Shown here piece after piece: positions 42,214 to 50,556 of a stretch of DNA of 64,000 bases. The stretch is from Brevibacillus_C sp046036945. Its GTDB lineage: Bacteria > Bacillota > Bacilli > Brevibacillales > Brevibacillaceae. The notes beneath the pieces are model-generated. The model worked only from the letters and a program-made list of their open reading frames with translations, was not told the DNA's origin and made no database searches. A program made the translations under genes and the position numbers. The stretch's first letter is position 1; every line of letters begins with the position of its first letter. The DNA is taken from the NCBI RefSeq assembly GCF_046036945.1, contig NZ_JBJQOQ010000004.1, forward strand, positions 1 through 64,000, read 5' to 3'.

Positions 42214-42248
42214 TTTATTCCATTAAAGCGCCCGATTGCGGTATAGTC
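42214..42248. repeat. 35-bp repeat, copy 1
   Basis: Matches 43204-43238 at 28 of 35 positions in the same orientation; shared blocks include TTTATTC, ATTAAA, GCCCG and TTGCGG. A third partial copy (TTTATTCAATTAAA, 14 bp) is at 42274-42287. The repeats bracket the VOC and helix-hairpin-helix genes. The rest of 42090-42300 shows no gene. Confidence 0.7.
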
Positions 42249-42309
42249 AGATTGGGATAAAATAGACTTTATGTTTATTCAATTAAAAATTTGTTTGTAA
42301 GGGTTTATT

Positions 42310-42690
42310 TTATATACTCTCATAAATTTCTATAAGTGAACCGGCAGGATCCCTAAAATGAGCTACCTTGATTCCCCAATCCTTTTGACTAGTCGGTTTA
42401 GTAATAAACTCCACTTTACTTTTTAATTTTTGATATGTTTCCTCCACGCTTTTTACTTTAAAGATTAAAGCTGTTCTATCAGCCTTTGCAATATCTTTAG
42501 AATACTTTTCGCCAATAGCTTGAGCCATCTGTTTACGGTCAAAAACGCCTAAAGTAGCACCATTAAATTTGAATTCAGCATAATTAGAGTTTTCATCTCC
42601 CCAAATGACCTCAAATTCTAATACATCGCTATAAAACAGAAAACATTCTTTGTAATTGTCTACAAGTAACCGAATGTGAGTAAATTCCAT
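42310..42690 (-). CDS. VOC-family protein (bleomycin-resistance/glyoxalase-like)
   Basis: A 126-aa single VOC module with FTHIRLLVDNYKECFLFYSDVL at the start (seen as HIRLLVDNYKECFLFY) and HFRDPAGSLIEIYE at the end, the usual metal-ligand places (His, Glu). ATG at 42690 follows AGGAGG. It is a passenger in the Tn554-type region and could be a drug- or toxicant-handling gene, but no substrate can be assigned. Confidence 0.78.
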   Translation of the reverse strand: MEFTHIRLLVDNYKECFLFYSDVLEFEVIWGDENSNYAEFKFNGATLGVFDRKQMAQAIGEKYSKDIAKADRTALIFKVKSVEETYQKLKSKVEFITKPTSQKDWGIKVAHFRDPAGSLIEIYESI

Positions 42691-42718
42691 TAAAAATACC
42701 TCCTCTTGTGGTCTACTT

Positions 42719-43177
42719 TTATTCATACCAAGCCTTTATTGGTCTATTTTTAGGAAAACCAACTTTGTCACGATAAGCCTTTCGATCTTCTGTAAAATCA
42801 AACCACTGTTTACTACTATCAAGATTGTTAGAAAAGTTGATTACACAACGAATTTGGTCTTCAACACAACTGTCAATCCACACACCTGATTTTTTTTCTA
42901 ATTCATCAAAAAGTTCACCAGCATCCTTCGCCTTGATTTCTGATAACGAAAAAATGTTCAACTTAAAAACAAGCCTCTCAGCTAATTTAGGACCAATTGA
43001 AGGGACACTTTGAAAATCTGCTAACCCTTTCAATATTTTGGCTCTTTCAACAGAAACATCTAACATCTGAACTATTTGCTCTTTACTAAAAGTATGTATT
43101 TCACTTATTTTTACCTTAGCCTTTCTAAGTTTAGATTTCTCGCAGTCCGTTAAAGGCAATTTAGTACCCGAACTCAA
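42719..43177 (-). CDS. Helix-hairpin-helix protein (Cdd1-like)
   Basis: A 152-aa protein with a helix-hairpin-helix core (LADFQSVPSIGPKLAERLVFKLNI, seen as VPSIGPKLAERLV) and a C-terminal segment ending KNRPIKAWYE. It matches the small DNA-binding-like family once called pathogenicity locus or Cdd1. TTG at 43177 is preferred to GTG at 43186 as the AGAGGTG site overlaps the latter. It is followed by the VOC gene after 28 bp. Confidence 0.72.
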   Translation of the reverse strand: MSSGTKLPLTDCEKSKLRKAKVKISEIHTFSKEQIVQMLDVSVERAKILKGLADFQSVPSIGPKLAERLVFKLNIFSLSEIKAKDAGELFDELEKKSGVWIDSCVEDQIRCVINFSNNLDSSKQWFDFTEDRKAYRDKVGFPKNRPIKAWYE

Positions 43178-43203
43178 AAATAACACCTCTTTTCACCAAA
43201 AGA

Positions 43204-43238
43204 TTTATTCAATTAAATGGCCCGTTTGCGGAACTGTC
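43204..43238. repeat. 35-bp repeat, copy 2
   Basis: Second copy of the repeat at 42214-42248, in the same orientation, lying just upstream of the helix-hairpin-helix gene. The following 43240-43375 is AT-rich with no gene seen. Confidence 0.7.
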
Positions 43239-43375
43239 GCAATCCTGCTCGTTAACTTAATTGTATCAAACTTTTTTGTGAATCATCAGACTCTATTCCA
43301 AATAATCAATCCTTATTTCAAAGTTCCACACGCTTTTTGTTTTATAAACACCTTATTATAATGAAACAGCGCTAT

Positions 43376-43756
43376 TTAGATTTTGTCATAAATATTATTG
43401 AGATATTTTTGAAGCTGCGATTTTAGCTCTTCGTTTTCCTTTTTTAATTGCTCATTCTTGTTTTTCAAAGAAGCAATAATAACATCTTTTGATGAGTCAG
43501 TGGTTCTTCTTTTCAATTGTTCGGTTGATTTAAGCCCAGTTTGTTGATTTCGTAGATGTTCAATCCTATCCCTTAATTCAGGATGATTATATAAAAATCT
43601 CTTCGAAACGCCAGATTTGTTAGAGATATTATTGAAATTTATCATTTCTTGCCCTTTTATCAAATCCTTAATAACCTGCTCAACTTTCTGATAAGCTTCT
43701 TCAGATTTTTTTCTTGCATACCTTGAAATTCCTTCAGTATTAGGATTATTATTCAT
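43376..43756 (-). CDS. tnpC: Transposition protein TnpC (Tn554 type)
   Basis: A 126-aa protein with an N-terminal basic helix, NISNKSGVSKRFLYNHPELRDRIEHLR, which is the hallmark HTH of Tn554 TnpC (seen as GVSKRFLYNHPELRDRI), and a C-terminal coiled coil rich in K and E. TnpC sets the frequency and orientation of Tn554 transposition. It looks intact, and its ATG overlaps the tnpB stop (ATGA). It is the only whole transposition gene here. Confidence 0.78.
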   Translation of the reverse strand: MNNNPNTEGISRYARKKSEEAYQKVEQVIKDLIKGQEMINFNNISNKSGVSKRFLYNHPELRDRIEHLRNQQTGLKSTEQLKRRTTDSSKDVIIASLKNKNEQLKKENEELKSQLQKYLNNIYDKI

Positions 43757-44579
43757 TGGTTCATCCCTTCCTTGTTAAGCGCATCTTCTCTCTTCTCCTT
43801 TGATATACCGTAAATCCCTTCACCATTCTTTAATCCGTCAATAATTTGTTTATATCGTTTTAATTTTCCCGAAATAAGTTCTATTTGTCACTTATACGAT
43901 CTTGTGATAAAAATGAATTATAAGAATGTCTGGAATTACTATGACCGCCACTAGGAGTTTTCCTTAACCTCGCAATAAATCCTTCGATGTCTTCTCTTGA
44001 TAAATTTCGAAGATTAGCCCATTCAGGATGAACATCATTTATAAACGAAAAGAATAGACTAAATGTTCTGGTATAAGAAGTTGCAGTTCGTCCTGCCATG
44101 TTTTGATAAAGAAGCACGCGTTCTTTTATATACTTTTTTGCAAGTTCTCTATGTTGAATAGGGATATAAGTGAAATTAATAATCGTATTTGACGAAACTT
44201 GGTCAAATTGTATGTTTAAATTTTTAAAACTCCATATATCCTTACTAACCTCATCACGTTCATCATAAAATGATAAAAAGTAATCATAGAGCTATAAAAA
44301 CACTCTTACAAAATCGGAATTCATGCTTCTTCCTTTTTTAATAATAGGCTTTCCTCGTTTAATTAAATGCTTTTTATAGTTGCGCAACATTACTTCTTTA
44401 TCAATATCCGTTATAGACACTAATGTAGGATACTGCTGCTCAAAGAATAGGCCCAGACTATTAATGACATAACCTCTCCAAGCAGTCTCCGGAGAAATTG
44501 AATACTCAGTTAACCTTTTGAAAAAGTAATATTTTATTTCATTTCTCAGCACCGGTTGTTTTATGACTTCAAATTTCAT
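43753..44579 (-). pseudogene. tnpB: Transposase TnpB (Tn554 type), broken
   Basis: Tyrosine-recombinase-family transposase normally about 630 aa. The N-terminal frame starts MKFEVIKQPVLRNEIKYYFF at 44579. It is interrupted by an in-frame TAG at 44294-44292 and continues in frame (LYDYFLSFYDERD, YTRTFSLFFSFINDVHPEW) to 43881. A frameshift junction then leads to the true C-terminus (LKRYKQIIDGLKNGEGIYG, ending NKEGMNQ). About half of the protein, including the catalytic R-H-R-Y core, is missing. Confidence 0.75.
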
Positions 44580-44626
44580 ATAGACCTGATTCCGTTTCCA
44601 TATGCCTTTTAACACCGGGCATAATC

Positions 44627-45806
44627 TTACATCCCATTTATCCGATCCCAATAACCAACCAGTTCTTCATCAATCTTTCTAAAGAACATGGCTTTAGGAT
44701 GATCCTCAATATTCTTTTGATCCATGTAATGTTTCTCTCCCCGACAATTTTTTTTTTTTGGGCTTGCTCATAGCTTTCCCGAAGGGCTTTATCAGAAGGA
44801 TGCATGTAAATTTGCATGGTTGTCTGAACATGTGCATGCCCCAGCAGCTTTTGTATCATGATAATATCAACGCCATTTTCATGAAGTTCGTTCGCAAAAG
44901 TATGTCTGAACATATGTGGGGTAAAATATATACCCGTCTTTTTTCTTAAACGCTTAACCAAACTATACATACCTTGTGTCGAAAAAGGCTTTCCTTTATT
45001 AATGCCTGCTAAATTGTAAAATAAAAAATTAGTATCAATGTCCTTCATGTGATATTCAAGTATGTAATCCTGTAAAAGATTGATTGTTTCTTTAGAAACG
45101 TAGACTTTTCTGCCTTCACCAGCTCTAGTTTTCGATTTTCTTACTCGAATGGAACAGTCATTTATGCTAATATCCTCAAGCCAAAGATTAACTGCCTCTC
45201 CAATTCTTAGTCCACCTTCATAAAGTAACCTTAGTATGAGTTGGTCCCGTATATTGACACATGCTTGATAAAGGGCTGATATCTCAGTATGCTGAAGAAT
45301 TTTTTCGGGTTGTTTTGTTTCCTTTAATTTCATAATACTTGTTTTAATTAATTGAGATGTGATGAAGAAAAGGCTTAAAATCCCTATATTTAGCTGGAAT
45401 TGTTTTTATAATATTCCTTTCGGAAGTACCTATAAATCCCTCACTTCGTTCTAAAAATTCGTAGAATCCTAATACACAAGTCAATATTATATTTATTGTT
45501 TTCTCACTTCTATTGCTTGACTTAGCTTCAATTGGAATAATGTTCAACGATTGAAAAGGCGTACGTAACCATCCTATAAAAGCAGATAAGGTTTGAAGGT
45601 GGATTTGTTGATAATCAATCCTTTCTTCTTCTAAAAACTCAAAAATACAACTTCAAATGATAGGCGTATGACTTTAATGTATTCTCTGCTCTCCCTATAT
45701 TCGAAAGGTATTTGAGGTATTTCACTACAGGAATAATTGGATCGCCCTGCCCATTCAGGACCATGTATTTCCTTCCATCTGGTTGCTCAATCTCTATTAC
45801 CTTCAA
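44627..45806 (-). pseudogene. tnpA: Transposase TnpA (Tn554 type), frameshifted
   Basis: Tyrosine recombinase of about 360 aa when frames are joined. It starts with TTG at 45806 (MKVIEIEQPDGRKYMVLNG) after GGGGGG. A one-base insertion in a T-run near 45645 and a second shift near 45340 break it. The main intact part (45333-44760) has the catalytic residues LYEGGLRIGEA (Arg), HMFRHTFANEL (His-Arg), LLGHAHVQTT (His) and QIYMHPS (Tyr). A 12-base T-run (44748-44759) marks a third shift before the likely end EELVGYWDRINGM. Confidence 0.78.
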
Positions 45807-45878
45807 TCTTTTCCCCCCTTTCGTAAAATACTTTAAGGACTATAAAAAAACAAATCCATATATTAAGTATTTAACCAT

Positions 45879-45932
45879 AAAATAATGAGTAGAGAGATAA
45901 CGTTGAAAACGTTAACTACTACTCATTATTTT
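45879..45932. repeat. Perfect 14-bp inverted repeat near the transposon right border
   Basis: AAAATAATGAGTAG (45879-45892) and CTACTCATTATTTT (45919-45932) face each other around a loop that contains a smaller AACGTT pair. It may be a two-way terminator or a recombinase-binding structure at the element end. Confidence 0.6.
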
Positions 45933-45969
45933 AGTCTATATAAAAGGTGAATGCTTCGAATACTGTCAT
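45931..45969 (-). pseudogene. N-terminal part of the holin-like type I toxin gene
   Basis: The minus strand has GGGGGTGG, then ATG at 45969 reading MTVFEAF before an abrupt stop (TAA at 45931). MTVFEA or MTVYES is the usual start of BsrG/TxpA-type toxins. The hydrophobic remainder is missing here and present at 42071-41982. The two pieces join to a toxin of about 27 aa. Confidence 0.65.
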
Positions 45970-46037
45970 GGCGCCACCCCCTTTCATCGGGGATGAGCCG
46001 ACCACCCTTGAGGAGCCGTTTCAATTGTACAACCCAT

Positions 46038-46046
46038 ATTATACCA
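46038..46046 (-). promoter_or_regulatory. Extended -10 promoter of the toxin transcript
   Basis: TGGTATAAT on the minus strand is a perfect extended -10 about 70 bp before the toxin ATG. The leader of about 60 bases fits the long structured 5' ends of type I toxin mRNAs. Confidence 0.55.
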
Positions 46047-46050
46047 GAGG

Positions 46051-46075
46051 CACTCTCGATTGAGGGTGTTTTTTT
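46051..46075 (+). terminator. Plus-strand terminator beside the toxin start
   Basis: CACTCTC and GAGGGTG pair (one G-T) and TTTTTTT follows. It could end the antitoxin RNA, or now transcripts that leave the transposon. Confidence 0.65.
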
Positions 46076-46136
46076 ATGCAGTAATTTTCTTTTTGAAAAT
46101 CAAGCAGCCCCCTTGTCCAGGGGCCGAATGGTATAG

Positions 46137-46158
46137 AAGAAAAGGGGGAAGTCCCCCC
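46137..46158 (-). terminator. Terminator of the agmatinase gene
   Basis: On the minus strand GGGGGACTTCCCCC is followed by TTTTCTTC, 18 bases after the agmatinase stop codon. 46076-46136 holds a further GC hairpin but no gene. Confidence 0.75.
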
Positions 46159-46175
46159 TCTGGCTTTATTGTTGT

Positions 46176-47114
46176 TTACCTCACACGCTTCTCCCTCAGT
46201 GCCACATGGCACGCAAAATCGTGTATCAGGGTGGCGGCCAACAGGGAAGTGATGTTGGCCGGGTCGTAGGAGGGCAGCACCTCTACCAAATCAAACCCGA
46301 TGTAGTTGAGACCGGTAAGCGAGCGAATGATTTCCAGGCTTTCACCGCTTGTGAATCCGCCCGCTTCGGGCGTGCCGGTTCCGGGGGCGTAAGCCGGATC
46401 GACGAAATCGATGTCAAAGGTCAAGAAGCAAGGGGTATCTCCAAGCTTATCCTTGATCTGGCTGACGACATCGGTAATCCCCCGTTGGCGCAACTCTTGG
46501 GAGGTAATCACGTTGTAGCCCAACTCGTAACTAGCCTCAATGTCTCCCGGGTGGTTCAACGTGCCGCGGATGCCAATCTGGAACACTTTGTCGGCTTGCA
46601 GCAGATTTTCTTCATAGGCTCGGATAAACGGTGAACCGTGCCAGTATTTTTCATCGTAGTAGGTATCCCAGGTATCGGTATGGGAATCAAACTGAACCAT
46701 CGCCACCGGGCCGTATACCTTGGCGGCCGCCCGCAGGCTGGCCAGCGTGACGGAGTGGTCGCCGCCGAGACCAATCGGGATGATCCCCTGTTTCATCAGA
46801 CCCAGTACGGCTTCTTCGATTCGCTCGTAGCTGCGGTGAATGTTGTGAGGGATCACCGACACATCCCCGATATCGATGGCATTGGTCTCCTCGAACGGAT
46901 ACACCTTGTGTACGGGATGGTAGGGAAACAGCGTCATCGAAGCTTGGCGGATCGCCTGCGGCGCAAAGCGGGCTCCGACCCGGAACGAAGCAGCGGTATC
47001 ATACGGCATCCCGACGATCGCCAGCTTCGGATTCTCACTGGAAGCGGGCAGCCGCATAAAGGAGCCGGTCGTGCAAAATTCTGGCTGTACATCTGGACTG
47101 AGCGGGTATTTCAT
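46176..47114 (-). CDS. speB: Agmatinase/ureohydrolase
   Basis: A 312-aa binuclear manganese ureohydrolase, converting agmatine to putrescine and urea. The metal ligands are present: GLGGDHSV (His near 119), FDSHTD (Asp, His, Asp near 142-146) and FDIDFVDPAYAPG (Asp pair near 230). A guanidinobutyrase role is possible, but the divergent polyamine permease and nearby aminotransferase favour agmatine. Its own sigma-54 promoter lies 150 bp upstream. Confidence 0.85.
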   Translation of the reverse strand: MKYPLSPDVQPEFCTTGSFMRLPASSENPKLAIVGMPYDTAASFRVGARFAPQAIRQASMTLFPYHPVHKVYPFEETNAIDIGDVSVIPHNIHRSYERIEEAVLGLMKQGIIPIGLGGDHSVTLASLRAAAKVYGPVAMVQFDSHTDTWDTYYDEKYWHGSPFIRAYEENLLQADKVFQIGIRGTLNHPGDIEASYELGYNVITSQELRQRGITDVVSQIKDKLGDTPCFLTFDIDFVDPAYAPGTGTPEAGGFTSGESLEIIRSLTGLNYIGFDLVEVLPSYDPANITSLLAATLIHDFACHVALREKRVR

Positions 47115-47267
47115 GGCAAGTTCCTCCTCTAGATTGTTGTCTTGTTATGGAGTTAAGGAGTACCTGCCAGGCTAAAGTATCATTGAAAGCAGAACGGCTA
47201 TGAGGAATAGTTTCCATTGCATTGCCAACAACCTCACAAAATAATTATTGGTCAGCCTTTTTCAAAT

Positions 47268-47283
47268 TGCAAAAATAATGCCA
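47268..47283 (-). promoter_or_regulatory. Sigma-54 promoter of the agmatinase gene
   Basis: On the minus strand TGGCATTATTTTTGCA gives a -24 TGGCA and -12 TTGCA with the invariant GG and GC 12 bp apart. Expression would need RpoN and an enhancer-binding protein, encoded at 52035. Confidence 0.75.
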
Positions 47284-47327
47284 ACGTTGAAATGCATGTA
47301 TTAAAGCAGTTAAACGGTTAGAGAGCA

Positions 47328-47358
47328 TGCAAAATTGAATAGATTATTCATTTTTGCA
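47328..47358. promoter_or_regulatory. Shared upstream activator dyad between agmatinase and permease
   Basis: A 31-bp dyad: arm one begins TGCAAAATTGAATA and arm two is TATTCATTTTTGCA around GAT, with one mismatch. Its centre (47343) is 60 bp from the TGG of each flanking sigma-54 promoter. The right arm continues as ATTTTTGCATAA, which recurs at 48926-48937 before the aldehyde dehydrogenase. It should bind the regulator at 52035. Confidence 0.7.
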
Positions 47359-47402
47359 TAAGATACATCGATTTTTTCGGCTATTCAGCCGCCCTGTCGA
47401 CA

Positions 47403-47418
47403 TGGTATTATTCTTGCA
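47403..47418 (+). promoter_or_regulatory. Sigma-54 promoter of the polyamine permease
   Basis: TGGTATTATTCTTGCA has -24 TGG and -12 TTGCA at exact spacing. It faces away from the agmatinase promoter across the shared dyad. Confidence 0.72.
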
Positions 47419-47524
47419 AATTTCGAATAACCGGCAAACGCTCAAACCGTCGGGGGGATGAACAAGGGGTTGAAAGCGCTTACGAATGCTGCCCATCACT
47501 TTGAAGCTATAAGGAGGAATTCGT

Positions 47525-48868
47525 TTGGAACTGCGGACTGCAGAACTGAAGAGATCGTTGAAGCTGTGGCATATTGTCGTCATCGGGCTCGGCTACATGG
47601 CACCGATGGCTGTTTTCGATACGTTCGGGATCGTATCAGAGGTAACGGACGGCCATGTTCCGGCAGCATACATCATGACGTTAGCCGCCTTGCTCTTTAC
47701 CGCGTCCAGCTACGGGAAGATGGTCAAGGTATTTCCCCGGGCCGGTTCGGCTTATACCTATGCGTCGAGAACGATCAACCCCTACATTGGATTTATGGTC
47801 GGGTGGTCTTCCTTGCTGGACTATTTGTTTCTGCCGATGATCAACGCGCTTCTCACCAAAATCTATCTCTCGGCGGCTTTCCCGGAAGTGCCGGGCTGGG
47901 TGTTGATCGTCAGTTTTGTCATCTTCATTACCCTGTTAAACCTCTGCAATGTAAGCATCAGCACCTCGGTTAATGCTTTGCTCGTCTTTTTTCAATTCGC
48001 CGTTGTAGCCATTTTTGTTTTGCTTGCGATACGAGGGCTGTCCGGTAGCGGGGGAACTGGCCATGCTTTCCCGGTAGAGCCGTTTTATTCTTCTGAAATG
48101 TCATTCTCCGGGCTTTTAATGGGGGCTTCGATCTTGTGTTTCTCCTTTTTAGGGTTTGATGCCGTCACAACTCTGACCGAAGAGACCGTTCGTCCGGAAA
48201 AGACAATCGGCAGAGGCGTGTTTCTCATTACGCTGTTGGGCGGCGCCTTGTTTATCACCGCTTCGTACTTTTCCCAGGTTCACTTTCCCGATGTTTCCGT
48301 GTTTGAAGATCCCGAAGGAGCGTCTCCGGAAATATCGCTTGCCATCGGAGGCAAGCTGTTCCAGTCGGTCTTTCTCGCCGCGGCGCTTACCTCGACGCTG
48401 GCCTCCGGAATTACCTCGCAAATCAGCGCTTCCCGGCTGTTGTACGCCATGGGGCGGGACAACATTTTACCCGGAAAGTGGTTCGGGTACGTTCACCCGC
48501 GGACCAATACACCTGTTTTCAACGTCGTGTTGATCGGGCTGGTTTCGCTTGCTGCTTTATTTTTAGACTTGCTTACCGCTACTTCTTTCATCAATTTTGG
48601 CGCCCTGGCCGCTTTTACATTTGTGAACATTTCGGTCATCGCCTACTACATCTTCCGCAAGAAACTGCGCTCGCCTGGAGCTATTGTCCGCTACCTGCTC
48701 GTGCCGCTGATTGGCAGCAGTTTCGTACTCTTCCTGTGGTTTCATCTGGAACCGGCATCGGTGATGGTGGGGTTGATCTGGAATGCGGCCGGCTTGCTCT
48801 ATCTTCTCTATTTGACGAAGTTCTTTTTCAGGAAACCGCCACAGTTCGAATTTCGGGATACGGTGTGA
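47525..48868 (+). CDS. APC-family amino acid/polyamine permease (PuuP-like)
   Basis: A 447-aa permease with 12 helices. SLKLWHIVVIGLGYMAPMAVFDTFG at the start (seen as IGLGYMAPMAVFDTFG) and ITSQISASRLLYAMGRDN-like TSQISASRLLYAMGRD near 300 are typical of putrescine importers PuuP and PlaP. TTG at 47525 follows AAGGAGGAAT. Likely imports agmatine or putrescine for the pathway. Driven by the sigma-54 promoter at 47403. Confidence 0.85.
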   Translation: MELRTAELKRSLKLWHIVVIGLGYMAPMAVFDTFGIVSEVTDGHVPAAYIMTLAALLFTASSYGKMVKVFPRAGSAYTYASRTINPYIGFMVGWSSLLDYLFLPMINALLTKIYLSAAFPEVPGWVLIVSFVIFITLLNLCNVSISTSVNALLVFFQFAVVAIFVLLAIRGLSGSGGTGHAFPVEPFYSSEMSFSGLLMGASILCFSFLGFDAVTTLTEETVRPEKTIGRGVFLITLLGGALFITASYFSQVHFPDVSVFEDPEGASPEISLAIGGKLFQSVFLAAALTSTLASGITSQISASRLLYAMGRDNILPGKWFGYVHPRTNTPVFNVVLIGLVSLAALFLDLLTATSFINFGALAAFTFVNISVIAYYIFRKKLRSPGAIVRYLLVPLIGSSFVLFLWFHLEPASVMVGLIWNAAGLLYLLYLTKFFFRKPPQFEFRDTV

Positions 48869-48912
48869 AAGTACGCAAACAACATGTATAAGTTCGTCTC
48901 TTACCCAAAATC

Positions 48913-48937
48913 GCATAAATTATGCATTTTTGCATAA
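48913..48937. promoter_or_regulatory. Upstream activator site before the aldehyde dehydrogenase
   Basis: GCATAAATTATGC and TTATGCATTTTTGCATAA overlap here, giving three GCATAA half-sites. The centre is about 62 bp from the -24 box, the same distance as in the agmatinase/permease region. Confidence 0.65.
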
Positions 48938-48990
48938 AATCAATCTGCTTCTTCCAAGTAAAATACAGGCGTGACCGGGAAACAGCCGGT

Positions 48991-49006
48991 TGGCACGGTA
49001 TATGCT
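48991..49006 (+). promoter_or_regulatory. Sigma-54 promoter of the aldehyde dehydrogenase-aminotransferase operon
   Basis: TGGCACGGTATATGCT matches the RpoN consensus with GG and GC 12 bp apart. Confidence 0.8.
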
Positions 49007-49049
49007 TACTGACAATCAATGAAGGATAACGGAAAAGGAAGTGATAGGG

Positions 49050-50522
49050 ATGATCAAGCTTCAGATGTATGTGAACGGCCAATGGGTCGACGCCAAAAGC
49101 GGAAAAACCAGGGAAGTCGTCAACCCTGCCAACGGAGAGGTTATCGCACTTGCGGCCGAAGGCGATGTTGAAGACGCCCGCGATGCCATTGCAGCGGCAA
49201 GAGCCGCGTTTGAAAGCGGCGTCTGGTCTGAGATTCCAGCGGCGCAGCGTGCAGCATGCCTGTTTGCCATCGCCGACAAGCTGGAGCAAAACGCGGAGGA
49301 GATCGCCCGGCTGGAGACGCTGGACAACGGCAAGCCTCTTCGCGAAACAGCGGCAGATGTGGCAGATGCGGCGGCGTGTTTCCGCTACTATGCCGGCATG
49401 GTGACAAAACCGGACGGACAGACGTACCACGTCGCCGATCCGATGCAGGCAATGGTCGTCCGGGAACCGGTTGGCGTCTGCGGATTGATCGTTCCGTGGA
49501 ATTATCCTTTGCTGATGGCTGTCTGGAAGATAGCCCCCGCCCTTGCCGCCGGCAATACGATCGTGTTTAAACCGTCGGAAATAACGCCAGTCACAGCAGG
49601 CAAATTGTTTGAAATCATCGAGGAAGCGGGAGTTCCCAAAGGCGTTGCCAATATGGTGATGGGCGCCGGTCCGACGGTTGGCAACGAGCTGGCGGAAAGC
49701 CACGACGTCGACATGATTTCGTTTACCGGGGGAACGGTTACGGGACGCAGCATCATGAAAGCGGCTGCGGGCAATATCAAGAAGATTTCGCTTGAGCTCG
49801 GCGGCAAATCCCCTAACATCGTCTTCGCCGATGCCGACTTTGAGACGGCAGTCGACTATGCCTTGTTCGCCATCTTCGCCAACCAGGGGCAGGTCTGCTC
49901 CGCCGGATCGAGGCTGCTGCTCGAAGAGAGCATCCACGACCGCTTTATCGAGCGGCTGGTGGAGCGGGCAGGGAAGATCCGAGTAGGCCCCGGCCAAGAA
50001 CCGTCGACAGAGATGGGACCGCTCGTCAGCGAAGCGCATATGGAAAAGGTGCTTCGCTACATCGAGCTCGGCAAGCAGGAGGGGGCGCGGCTGGTTTGCG
50101 GCGGCAATCGAATCACGGCAAACGGTTTGGAGCAGGGATACTTTGTCGAGCCGACGATCTTTGTCGACACCACCCCGGAAATGCGGGTCGTGCAGGAAGA
50201 GATCTTCGGACCGGTGCTGGTCGTACAGAAATTCAAGGACGAGGCAGAGGCGATCAGGCTGGCCAACGATACTGCTTACGGCCTGGCAGGAGGGGTCTTT
50301 ACCAATGACGGAGCCAAGGCGCTGCGGGTGATCAAGAAGCTCCGCGCCGGCATCACCTGGATCAACACCTACCATCCGACGTACAACGAAGCTCCGTGGG
50401 GCGGCTACAAGCAGAGCGGAATCGGCCGCAACCTGGGCACCTTCGGATTTGACGAATTTACCGAAGTAAAACAAATCAACATCAACCTGCAGGTGGAACC
50501 AATCGGCTGGTTCGAAGGGTAA
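49050..50522 (+). CDS. Aldehyde dehydrogenase (aminobutyraldehyde type)
   Basis: A 490-aa NAD(P)-dependent dehydrogenase with FTGGTVTGRSIM, the Glu of LELGGKSPN near 255 and Cys of NQGQVCSAGSR near 290. In this locus it would oxidise 4-aminobutanal, made from putrescine by the aminotransferase next to it, to 4-aminobutyrate. ATG at 49050 follows AAGGAAG. Confidence 0.87.
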   Translation: MIKLQMYVNGQWVDAKSGKTREVVNPANGEVIALAAEGDVEDARDAIAAARAAFESGVWSEIPAAQRAACLFAIADKLEQNAEEIARLETLDNGKPLRETAADVADAAACFRYYAGMVTKPDGQTYHVADPMQAMVVREPVGVCGLIVPWNYPLLMAVWKIAPALAAGNTIVFKPSEITPVTAGKLFEIIEEAGVPKGVANMVMGAGPTVGNELAESHDVDMISFTGGTVTGRSIMKAAAGNIKKISLELGGKSPNIVFADADFETAVDYALFAIFANQGQVCSAGSRLLLEESIHDRFIERLVERAGKIRVGPGQEPSTEMGPLVSEAHMEKVLRYIELGKQEGARLVCGGNRITANGLEQGYFVEPTIFVDTTPEMRVVQEEIFGPVLVVQKFKDEAEAIRLANDTAYGLAGGVFTNDGAKALRVIKKLRAGITWINTYHPTYNEAPWGGYKQSGIGRNLGTFGFDEFTEVKQININLQVEPIGWFEG

Positions 50523-50556
50523 TCATTCAATCGTGCAGAGAAAACAGGAGGCTTTT

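Larger units (their letters stand above)
42045..45955 (-). mobile_element. Decayed Tn554-type transposon inserted in a toxin gene
   Basis: An AT-rich block of about 3.9 kb with tnpA, tnpB and tnpC in the Tn554 order on the minus strand and two passenger genes downstream (helix-hairpin-helix and VOC). The borders are estimates: they lie where the toxin gene is interrupted (about codon 7 or 8). GTGA occurs at both borders (42031-42034 and 45947-45950). tnpA and tnpB are broken, so the element is presumably immobile now. Confidence 0.65.

Noticed and set aside
48828..50474. Minus-strand open frame of 548 codons opposite the aldehyde dehydrogenase
   Set aside because: It mirrors the GC-rich codon pattern of the real gene, has no ribosome site and no protein-like composition.
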